From: Ruminococcus flavefaciens
GTDB lineage: Bacteria; Bacillota; Clostridia; Oscillospirales; Ruminococcaceae
Length of the DNA stretch: 54,800 bases
Assembly: GCF_900143025.1 (NCBI RefSeq)
Contig: NZ_FRCT01000020.1
Location: 1 to 54,800 of the forward strand
Direction: 5' to 3'
Every line of letters begins with the position of its first letter. Position 1 is the first letter of the stretch. A model generated the notes under the pieces. It was given only the letters and a program-made list of their open reading frames with translations, searched no databases and was not told where the DNA came from. This document shows, piece after piece, positions 6,842 to 13,028 of the stretch. A program made the position numbers and the translations under genes.

Positions 6842-9576
6842 GTGAATTTAAAGAAACTCAAAAAGATCATCAGCGCTGGTGCGTCCACAATGATGATCGC
6901 AGCCGCTATCCCTGCTGTAGCTTCAGCTGCTGACCAGCAGACAAGAGGCAATATCGGCGGATACGACTACGAAATGTGGAACCAGAACGGTCAGGGTCAG
7001 GTTTCAATGAATCCGGGTGCAGGTTCTTTCACCTGTTCATGGAGCAACATTGAAAACTTCCTTGCACGTATGGGTAAGAATTACGACAGCCAGAAGAAAA
7101 ACTACAAGGCTTTTGGCAACATCGTTCTTACTTATGATGTAGAATACACACCAAGAGGAAACTCTTATATGTGTGTATACGGCTGGACCAGAAACCCTCT
7201 CATGGAATATTATATCGTTGAAGGCTGGGGCGACTGGAGACCACCCGGAAATGACGGTGAGAGAAAGGGTAACGTAACTCTTAACGGCAATACATATGAA
7301 ATTGCAAAGACAATGCGTTACAATCAGCCTTCTCTCGACGGTACAGCTACATTCCCACAGTACTGGAGTATCAGAACAACAAGCGGTTCAGCTAACAACC
7401 AGACAAACTACATGAAGGGCACTATCGACGTATCAAAGCACTTCGAAGCTTGGGAAAAAGCAGGTCTTGATATGTCAGGTACTCTCTACGAGGTATCCCT
7501 TAACATCGAAGGCTACAGATCAAACGGTCAGGCTAATGTTAAGAGCGTAACAGTTACTGAAGGTGCAGGCGGCGGCCAGCAGCAGAGCAGTGACTGGGGA
7601 CAGAATAACAACCAGCAGCAGAACAATGACTGGAACCAGGGTGCTCAGAACAACGACTGGAACAACTGGGGACAGAATAACGACTGGGGCAACCAGAACG
7701 GCGGCTTCGATTTTGGAAATATGGGCGGCTTTGACTGGAACAACCAGGGCCAGCAGAACAACGATTGGAACAGCTGGGGTCAGAACAATGACTGGGGCAA
7801 CCAGAACGGCGGCTTCGATTTCGGAAATATGGGCGGCTTTGACTGGAACAACCAGGGGCAGCAGAATAATGACTGGAACAGCTGGGGTCAGAATAACGAC
7901 TGGAATAACCAGAACAACGGCGGTTGGGACTGGAACAATCAGAACAACAACACATGGAATGGCGTTGTAAACAACGATTGGAACCAGAACAACGATTGGA
8001 ATAGTTGGGGCGGTCAGCAGCAGAATAATGACTGGAACAACTGGGGACAGAATAACGACTGGAACAACCAGAATAACTGGAACCAGAACAACGACTGGAA
8101 TAACTGGAACAACAACCAGAATAACAATACATGGGACTGGAACAACCAGAACAACAACACCTGGAACGGCGTTGTAAACAACGCTGGAACAACCAGAACT
8201 GGGACTGGAATAATCAGAATCAGAATAACTGGAACCAGAACAATGACTGGAACAATTGGGGCGGTCAGCAGCAGAACAATGACTGGAACAATTGGGGCGG
8301 TCAGCAGCAGAATAATGACTGGAACAACTGGGGCGGTCAGCAGCAGAATAACGACTGGAACAACGGCGGCTTTGACTGGAACAACCAGAACAACGGCGGT
8401 TGGGACTGGAATAACCAGAACAACAACACATGGAACGGCGTTGTAAATAACGACTGGAACAACCAGCAGCAGAATAACGGCTGGGACTGGGGCAACCAGA
8501 ACGGCGGTTTTGACTTTGGAAACATGGGCGGCTTCGATTGGAACAATCAGGGTCAGCAGAATGGCGGCTTTGACTGGAACAATCAGAACAACGGCGGTTT
8601 CGACTGGAACAACGGCGGCTTCGATTGGAACAATCAGGGTCAGCAGAACGGCGGTCAGCAGAATATCGACTGGAACGGTATGGCAGGCGGCTTCAACGAC
8701 ACAAACAGCAATATCGGCACAGACGCAGGCAACGGCGGCAACGCTACTTCAGGTCTGAACGCTAAGATCAGACAGGATATGCCTACTACTGTACCCGGCG
8801 GCGTTGAGAAGAGCGGTCAGTGCAAGGTCGAGAAGAAGACATACAACTGTAAGTTCACAGGCGGACAGAAGAGCTGTAACGTTATTCTTCCTCCTAACTA
8901 CAGCCCAAGCAAGCAGTACCCTGTAATGTACGTTCTCCACGGCATCGGCGGTGACGAGAACTCAATGGTAAGCGGTATGGGCGTTCAGGAGCTTATGGCA
9001 GGTCTTGTATCTTCAGGCAAGGCTGAGGAAATGATCATCGTTCTCCCAAGCCAGTACACAAGCAAGAACGGCAACGGCGGCGGCGGTTTCGGAATCAATC
9101 AGGAGACCTGCGCTGCATACGACAACTTCCTCTATGATATCTCTGACAGCCTTATCCCTTATATCGAGGCTAACTACCCTGTAAAGACAGGCAGAGAAAA
9201 CAGAGCTATCACAGGTTTCTCAATGGGAGGCAGAGAGGCTATCTATATCGGTCTCATGCGTCCTGACCTCTTCGGCTACGTAGGCGGTGCTTGCCCTGCT
9301 CCCGGTATCACACCAGGCAGCGATATGTTCATGACTCACCCCGGTTGTATGCAGGAGAGCGAGATGAAGTTCAGAAACGTTGGTCCTGAGCCGGCTGTAT
9401 TCATGATCACAGGCGGTACTAACGACTCTGTTGTTGGTACATTCCCTAAGCAGTACAGCGATATACTCACAAGAAACGGCGTTGAGCACGTTTATCAGTC
9501 TATCCCCGGCGGCGGACACGGCGCAGATTCTGTTAAGCCTCATCTCTACACATTTATGAGATACGCATTCAAATAA
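6842..9576 (+). CDS. GH11 xylanase - N/Q/W-rich repeats - CE1 esterase, broken by a one-base frameshift
   Basis: Bifunctional secreted xylan-degrading enzyme. The start is GTG 6842, eight bases after AAGGAG and matching the ATG of copy 1; an in-frame GTG at 6833 touches the ribosome site and is rejected. Order: signal peptide (1-29), GH11 domain (35-235; Glu122 in MEYYIVE and Glu223 in IEGYRSNG), a long Asn/Gln/Trp/Gly repeat region (7563-8690), and an alpha/beta-hydrolase of the CE1 feruloyl/acetylxylan-esterase type from about 8770. The esterase shows MYVLHGIGGDE, the nucleophile elbow GFSMGG (Ser codon at 9220), TGGTNDS and GGGHGAD. The reading frame shifts at 8183/8184. As sequenced, the first frame stops at 8446 and lacks the esterase. 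Restoring one base gives about 911 residues. Confidence 0.88.
7563..8690 (+). repeat. Asn/Gln/Trp/Gly-rich tandem repeats within GH11-CE1
   Basis: Degenerate repeats of QQNNDWNNWG and NDWNNQN, interspersed with a longer unit (GGFDFGNMGGFDWNNQGQ) and three copies of a NTWNGVVNN motif (codons near 7950, 8160 and 8425). Trp recurs every 5-10 residues. The same units recur in the GH9 gene at the right edge and in GH11 copy 1. Confidence 0.85.
8183..8184 (+). other. One-base deletion (frameshift) in repeat region
   Basis: Other NTWNGVVNN units continue AACAACGAxTGG or AATAACGACTGG. Here the DNA reads AACAACGCTGG, so one A is missing between 8183 and 8184. Upstream the repeat reads in the xylanase frame; downstream the same repeat resumes in the esterase frame. 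Confidence 0.85.
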
Positions 9577-9670
9577 TAACAACTCAATAAAAATGTCCTT
9601 TCAAAAAATTCAGTTCAAAATAAAAAAACATGAAATAAAATACAAAGCAAAGGTTATTATATTTCCTAAG

Positions 9671-9704
9671 AAACTGCCGCTCATATCTGAGCGGCAGTTT
9701 TTAC
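9671..9704 (+). terminator. Intrinsic terminator of GH11-CE1
   Basis: AAACTGCCGCTCA pairs perfectly with TGAGCGGCAGTTT around a four-base loop, followed by TT. It lies about 95 bases after the stop codon. Confidence 0.85.
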
Positions 9705-9745
9705 GTAAATATTAAAAAATTATTATGCAATTGTGAAAAAATCCC

Positions 9746-9774
9746 TTGACAACGGTAAATATATATGTTAAAAT
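9746..9774 (+). promoter_or_regulatory. Promoter of the peptide/lipoprotein unit
   Basis: TTGACA (9746-9751), 17 bp, TAAAAT (9769-9774). It precedes the 33-codon frame at 9808 and the exported protein at 9960. Confidence 0.75.
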
Positions 9775-9807
9775 GTAAATACATTTTAAAATACAGGGGG
9801 CACTGAC

Positions 9808-9909
9808 ATGGCAACCAACAAGCACTTAGTTATTAAACAAAAAAATATATCGACTATCTGCACCCTGTCTGTAACTTCATATGTTAAAACAGCGTATTTC
9901 AAAGGGTAA
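9808..9909 (+). CDS. Possible 33-residue small protein or leader peptide
   Basis: Starts at ATG 9808, seven bases after a GGGGG ribosome-like site, and ends at TAA 9907-9909. The product begins MATNKHLVIKQKN and ends SYVKTAYFKG; it is basic, with no clear signal peptide. It is the first frame after the promoter at 9746 and ends about 50 bases before the exported-protein gene, so it could be a leader peptide or a small gene of the unit. It could also be chance; coding support is only the ribosome site and the position. Confidence 0.35.
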   Translation: MATNKHLVIKQKNISTICTLSVTSYVKTAYFKG

Positions 9910-9959
9910 TTCTGTCCTGTGAAATGCGCTTTTTTATTAAAAAACAAGGAGGATTTATG

Positions 9960-10742
9960 ATGAAAAAACAAGTTTTAAAAAAGACCATGGCAGCTGCTCT
10001 TGCACTCACACTGGTCGGAGGTGTATCCACAGCTATCGGCGGTAAGGATATATTCCCGCCTGCTATCGTAGCTAAGGCAGATGGCGAACCTGAGCCAGCT
10101 CCAATAGAGGGTGAAGAGGCAGTAGAAATCGCTAAGGGTTCATTCTTCAATAACCTGGATAATCTTTACTTCGGCGACGAAGCAGTTTATGTAAAGGATT
10201 ATTCTAACGAAGCAGTTCCTGTTGCTGTAGAAGGACATAAGGGTGCAGCAAGTATAACTATATCTTCCGAACTTAACTGTGTCAAGCTTATAGACGAAGA
10301 AGATTATGAGTATGCTGAGTATATGTATATAGACCCAACATTCGCTGATACTAAGGAAGTATGCACAGACGCAAGCGAGGCTAACAGCTTCAGAATCCTT
10401 GGCAGCGGTACAGAAGCAGACCCATTCTATGCAGCTCCTGTAAAGAACGCTCCTCAGACTATCTCAGTTGACAGCAAGCAGACTGCAACAAAGGACGGCG
10501 TTAATTATACTCGTTTTGTATTTGTAAAGAAGCTCAGCGAGCTCGAAGGCAAGAACAAGGCTGTTTTCACAGCTACACTCGGTGAAGATGTAAAAACTGC
10601 TGAAACTTCTACATATTATACAAGTTTGATATCAAACGGCACTATCTACACTCCTTTCGATGAGGAGAGTGTATTTGTGATCGTTACTATCTCAAGCGCA
10701 AAGGATCTTACCGATCTTGAATGCACAGTCAACTTTGAATAA
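9960..10742 (+). CDS. Exported hypothetical protein (260 aa)
   Basis: Secreted protein of unknown function. AAGGAGG (9946-9952) stands seven bases before ATG 9960, so the start is there rather than at the upstream in-frame ATG 9924. Residues 1-40 form a signal peptide (MKKQVLKKTMAAALALTLVGG, then GGKDIF...AKADG). The mature part is acidic, with a Pro/Glu start (DGEPEPAPIEGEE) and probable beta structure; RILGSGTEADPFYAAP is its most distinctive stretch. No catalytic motif or anchor is seen. It is followed 29 bases later by the first small peptide gene, and appears to be the first main gene of a unit driven from 9746. I do not recognise the family. Confidence 0.75.
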   Translation: MKKQVLKKTMAAALALTLVGGVSTAIGGKDIFPPAIVAKADGEPEPAPIEGEEAVEIAKGSFFNNLDNLYFGDEAVYVKDYSNEAVPVAVEGHKGAASITISSELNCVKLIDEEDYEYAEYMYIDPTFADTKEVCTDASEANSFRILGSGTEADPFYAAPVKNAPQTISVDSKQTATKDGVNYTRFVFVKKLSELEGKNKAVFTATLGEDVKTAETSTYYTSLISNGTIYTPFDEESVFVIVTISSAKDLTDLECTVNFE

Positions 10743-10771
10743 TTGATTTTTGATTTATGGAGGAATTTACA

Positions 10772-10897
10772 ATGGAAAAATATACAACTCCTGAACTGGA
10801 GATAATCAAATTTGACGCTGAGGACGTTATCACAACTTCTTTCGGTAACGGCGGCGAGTCCGGCGATATGGGCGGCAGCAGCGATATCACATTCTAA
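10772..10897 (+). CDS. Small peptide 1 with EDVITTSFGNGG motif (41 aa)
   Basis: Starts at ATG 10772, eight bases after GGAGG, and stops at TAA 10895. The peptide begins KYTTPELEIIKFDAEDV, then ITTSFGNGG, and ends in a Gly/Ser-rich tail (SGDMGGSSDITF). Peptide 2 at 11414 has the same beginning (KYTSPEIEIIGFDTEDV, ITTSFGNGG) and a different tail. A conserved first part and variable end is the plan of leader-core peptide precursors, but no modifying or exporting enzyme lies beside it. It has no Cys and no membrane segment. Small proteins with PE.EII.FD.EDVITTS-like starts are, as far as I recall, common in gut Clostridia and uncharacterised; the function here is unknown. Confidence 0.75.
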   Translation: MEKYTTPELEIIKFDAEDVITTSFGNGGESGDMGGSSDITF

Positions 10898-10905
10898 TTA
10901 AAAGG

Positions 10906-10930
10906 GGCGGCAGATAAACTGCCGCCTTTT
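10906..10930 (+). terminator. Hairpin terminator after small peptide 1
   Basis: GGCGGCAG pairs with CTGCCGCC around ATAAA, followed by TTTT. It would partly stop transcription before the lipoprotein gene, favouring the peptide transcript. Confidence 0.75.
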
Positions 10931-10947
10931 CACGGAAAGGACTAAAT

Positions 10948-11391
10948 ATGAAGCATAAATTCTCCGCCGTTGTTCTTGCCTGCCTTATGCTATGCGGCTG
11001 CAAGGAAAGCGGCAGCGGTAAATCGGATACTGCGGAAACGACTTCACAGACTGCGGCAACAACCGCAGAAGTCACTGAAAAAGCTACTGAAGCTGCTACA
11101 ACAACGAATACAAAGTCGGAAAGCTCCGCCAAAACTACTACTGCGGCTAAGAGTACGGAGCCATCGGGAACTTCCAAGACCACGACCGAAAAGCAGTCCG
11201 AAAAGGTAACAACTACCGCAGCAGAGTCTGTTCTCGATTTTGATACGGAAGCAACAGAAGCTCCTGCAAACGAAAGCGACAAGACCGAACCTGCAACTAC
11301 AAAGGCTGCCGCAGACAAGTCAAACGTCAAGAACGGCAATGAATTGCAGGACGACGGGCTGGAATGGTCTCCGCTTACTCCTATCAACTGA
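10948..11391 (+). CDS. Thr-rich lipoprotein ending in DDGLEWSPLTPIN
   Basis: A 147-residue predicted lipoprotein. The signal peptide (MKHKFSAVVLACLMLCGC) carries lipobox LCGC, so Cys18 would be lipid-linked on the outer face of the membrane. Most of the rest is a low-complexity Thr/Ala/Glu/Lys stretch (about residues 25-130) expected to be an extended stalk. The last residues, DDGLEWSPLTPIN, are striking because the small peptide encoded 22 bases downstream ends in DDGLNWSPLTPI. The start is ATG 10948 with GAAAGGA 6 bases before it. No catalytic domain is present. It may display its C-terminal tag outside the cell; this is inference. Confidence 0.75.
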   Translation: MKHKFSAVVLACLMLCGCKESGSGKSDTAETTSQTAATTAEVTEKATEAATTTNTKSESSAKTTTAAKSTEPSGTSKTTTEKQSEKVTTTAAESVLDFDTEATEAPANESDKTEPATTKAAADKSNVKNGNELQDDGLEWSPLTPIN

Positions 11392-11413
11392 AAATAATTG
11401 AAATGGTGATACA

Positions 11414-11551
11414 ATGAAACAGAAATACACTTCTCCCGAAATCGAAATAATAGGATTTGACACGGAAGATGTCATTACTACATCATTCGGAAACGGCGGC
11501 GGAGAAATGCCCGATGACGGACTGAACTGGTCCCCTCTTACGCCTATCTGA
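11414..11551 (+). CDS. Small peptide 2, EDVITTSFGNGG start and DDGLNWSPLTPI end (45 aa)
   Basis: Starts at ATG 11414 with a weak GGTGAT ribosome site and stops at TGA 11549. The first 29 residues match small peptide 1 (KYTSPEIEIIGFDTEDV, ITTSFGNGG); the end, DDGLNWSPLTPI, matches the C-terminus of the lipoprotein encoded just upstream. The DNA of the two C-terminal copies differs at several synonymous positions, so the resemblance is kept at the protein level and is not a fresh DNA duplication. It has no signal peptide and no Cys. Function is unknown; a precursor peptide, a signalling peptide or an adaptor are all possible. Confidence 0.75.
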   Translation: MKQKYTSPEIEIIGFDTEDVITTSFGNGGGEMPDDGLNWSPLTPI

Positions 11552-11577
11552 CAAATGTGCGATATTTCAAAATAAAA

Positions 11578-11609
11578 ATGCCGGAATCGTAATGATTCCG
11601 GCATTTTTT
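11578..11609. terminator. Bidirectional terminator after peptide unit
   Basis: An 11-bp perfect stem (ATGCCGGAATC with GATTCCGGCAT) around a five-base loop, with T-runs on the right and A-runs on the left. It can also end the leftward frame that stops at 11631. Confidence 0.85.
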
Positions 11610-11630
11610 ATTGCAAATCATACCAACTAA

Positions 11631-12185
11631 TTAACTGAGGGAGAAAAAGCTTTTATAATTCGGATTGATGAATTTATAATAGTTATCTGTGTCTGCAAAT
11701 TTTACTGCAACAGCTTGTGCGTTATCTGTATCAATTATCTTATAGACCTGCATATCCATATTTATTACGGAGTCACCGCTGTTTATCTCTACACTGACTG
11801 TTTGCAGCAGCTCGCCTATCTCATTCTCGGCAACAAGAGTATTATCCTTACTGTAGTCTATAACGATATAGTCATTTTCACTGTCTCCGCCCTCGGAGCC
11901 CTGCTGTCCGTTTATAGGAGATACGATTATCTCATTTTTCTTTTTGATGCTGAATGTGACTTCTGAATTTCTAAAAACATCTTCCATATCCACTGTCGGC
12001 GGTTCTGTTGGCTCAGGAGATTCTTTACCGTCTTCTGCTGTAGGCTGTTCTGTAGTCTCAGCCTGTGTAGTTTCAGGTACAGACTCGGTCACTGTTGTGA
12101 CTGCCGCTGCGGTCGTATCCACGGTTTGTACGACCGACGAAACAGAAGTAACAGGCGCCACCTCTGTAGTTTCCTGTGTTATCAC
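11631..12185 (-). CDS. Thr-rich exported-type protein lacking its 5' end
   Basis: A 184-codon frame from GTG 12185, whose product starts directly in a Thr/Val/Ser-rich linker (ITQETTEVAPVTSVSSVV). It continues into a folded C-terminal part (EVTFSIKKKNEIIVSPIN ... VYKIIDTDNAQAVAVKF). Such linkers normally follow a signal peptide or catalytic domain, and none is present. The frame is open upstream to about 12237 with ordinary coding residues (VFKSVKPHNKFDGAEL) and then hits a stop. I read it as the 3' part of a gene whose 5' part was lost at a junction near 12200-12240. A weak GGAG site before the GTG leaves open a short functional product. The family is unrecognised. Confidence 0.5.
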   Translation of the reverse strand: MITQETTEVAPVTSVSSVVQTVDTTAAAVTTVTESVPETTQAETTEQPTAEDGKESPEPTEPPTVDMEDVFRNSEVTFSIKKKNEIIVSPINGQQGSEGGDSENDYIVIDYSKDNTLVAENEIGELLQTVSVEINSGDSVINMDMQVYKIIDTDNAQAVAVKFADTDNYYKFINPNYKSFFSLS

Positions 12186-12230
12186 AAGCTCAGCTCCGTC
12201 GAATTTGTTATGCGGCTTAACGGATTTGAA

Positions 12231-12431
12231 TACTGGACTTTATACAATTCACGCCCATATATTATTGTTGATTGTAAAGCACTCAATGTAAGAAGCGATC
12301 ATAACACATCATCTTCGATCATAAATGTAGTATACCAAAATACTTCTCTCCTCATTACAAAGACCTATGACAACTGGGGATATGCTCCCGCAGTCGGCGG
12401 CTGGATAAGCCTCTCTTACGTCCGCGGATAA
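12231..12431 (+). pseudogene. 3' remnant of an SH3b-domain protein
   Basis: The frame ending at TAA 12431 encodes the end of a bacterial SH3 domain: DCKALNVRSDHN, then YDNWGYAP and GGWISLSYVRG. The ALNVRS...W....GWISLSYV pattern is typical of SH3b domains in secreted cell-wall proteins. No start, signal peptide or partner domain precedes it; upstream sequence is antisense to the neighbouring Thr-rich frame. It is followed by its own terminator at 12476, as expected for the intact tail of a deleted gene. Confidence 0.65.
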
Positions 12432-12475
12432 TCCTTCGCACTTATATTGTCAATAAGCTCCGTTTTAGTTTTTAT

Positions 12476-12504
12476 GCTCCCCTATCTCAAGGGGAGCTTT
12501 TTTT
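12476..12504 (+). terminator. Terminator after SH3b remnant
   Basis: GCTCCCC pairs with GGGGAGC around TATCTCAA, followed by seven T. Confidence 0.8.
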
Positions 12505-12871
12505 ATATCCTGAAAAAACAAAGCTCCTGAAAATCAGACGGTTTGAAAACGTCCGCATTTGCAAGTGCCTGCTCAGCATCTTGCTTGATACCTTGTTTCT
12601 GGCAGAATTCCGCCCATGTTAACCCTTCATTATTATTAACATAACGACCTACAAGAACAGCATCGACAATCTCAACTTCCCCGTCACCATTTACATCTCC
12701 GCACAAATTCGGCTGTACGATGACAGGAGCAGTTGTTGTCGTTACAATTTTTTCAGCAGTTGCTGCCTGTGAAGTTGTCTTTTCAGGTTCCTCCCTGATC
12801 TCGATGGGAGCTTCTGAAGGCTGTTCCTGAACATCTTCATCTTCGATGTCATCGACGCTTCGATAATTCTT
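12503..12871 (-). pseudogene. 5'-truncated Thr-linker/dockerin protein
   Basis: The leftward open frame starts right after a stop at 12872-12874 without an initiation codon. It reads an acidic and Thr-rich linker (DDIEDEDVQEQPSEAP, then KIVTTTTAPVIVQPN), followed by a dockerin-like EF-hand pair: CGDVNGDGEVEIVDAVLVGRY and ALANADVF. The end, KPSDFQELCFFRI, departs from a normal second dockerin repeat and runs into the terminator region. An ATG at 12706 exists, but it would begin inside the dockerin. It is best read as the tail of a cellulosomal-type gene that has lost its 5' part and possibly also its true 3' end. Confidence 0.6.
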
Positions 12872-12952
12872 TCACACTACGCTTACAACAGCACATCTCA
12901 CGATGGTGTTATGACGTTGGAAGACTATGTGAAGAAGAATTATACAAAATAA
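12845..12952 (+). pseudogene. 3' remnant of a dockerin-bearing gene
   Basis: The rightward frame reads DVIDASIILSHYAYNSTS, then DGVMTLEDYVKKNYTK and a stop at 12950-12952. DASIILSHYA matches the second helix of dockerin-like repeats, as in DASLILSYYA of the SGNH protein at 35140. No start or upstream domain exists; the left end meets the leftward dockerin remnant. It is closed by the terminator at 12973. Confidence 0.5.
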
Positions 12953-12972
12953 GCCCATATTAATGAAAAGCC

Positions 12973-13006
12973 GCCTGAGCGATAATATATCGTTCAGGCA
13001 GTTTTT
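12973..13006 (+). terminator. Terminator after dockerin remnant
   Basis: GCCTGAGCGATA pairs with TATCGTTCAGGC (one G-T pair) around ATA, followed by a T-run. The leftward gene ending at 13029 may use the same stem. Confidence 0.75.
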
Positions 13007-13028
13007 ATCATACTATATACCGATAATA

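Noticed and set aside
7520..8431. Long antisense frame (303 codons, Cys/Ser/Val-rich) across the xylanase repeats
   Set aside because: It is the mirror of a repeat built from AAC, CAG and TGG codons, which leaves the other frames open. It has no ribosome site or promoter and contains no independent signal.
7563..8690. Tandem repeats that might be read as a CRISPR array
   Set aside because: Repeat units vary in length, translate in frame as N/Q/W-rich protein, and have no unique spacers of constant size or cas genes.
12200..12870. Shufflon-like invertible cassette formed by the oppositely oriented gene tails
   Set aside because: No clear repeated recombination site was found at the two junctions, no invertase gene is in the window, and inverting the segment would not join any tail to a 5' part.
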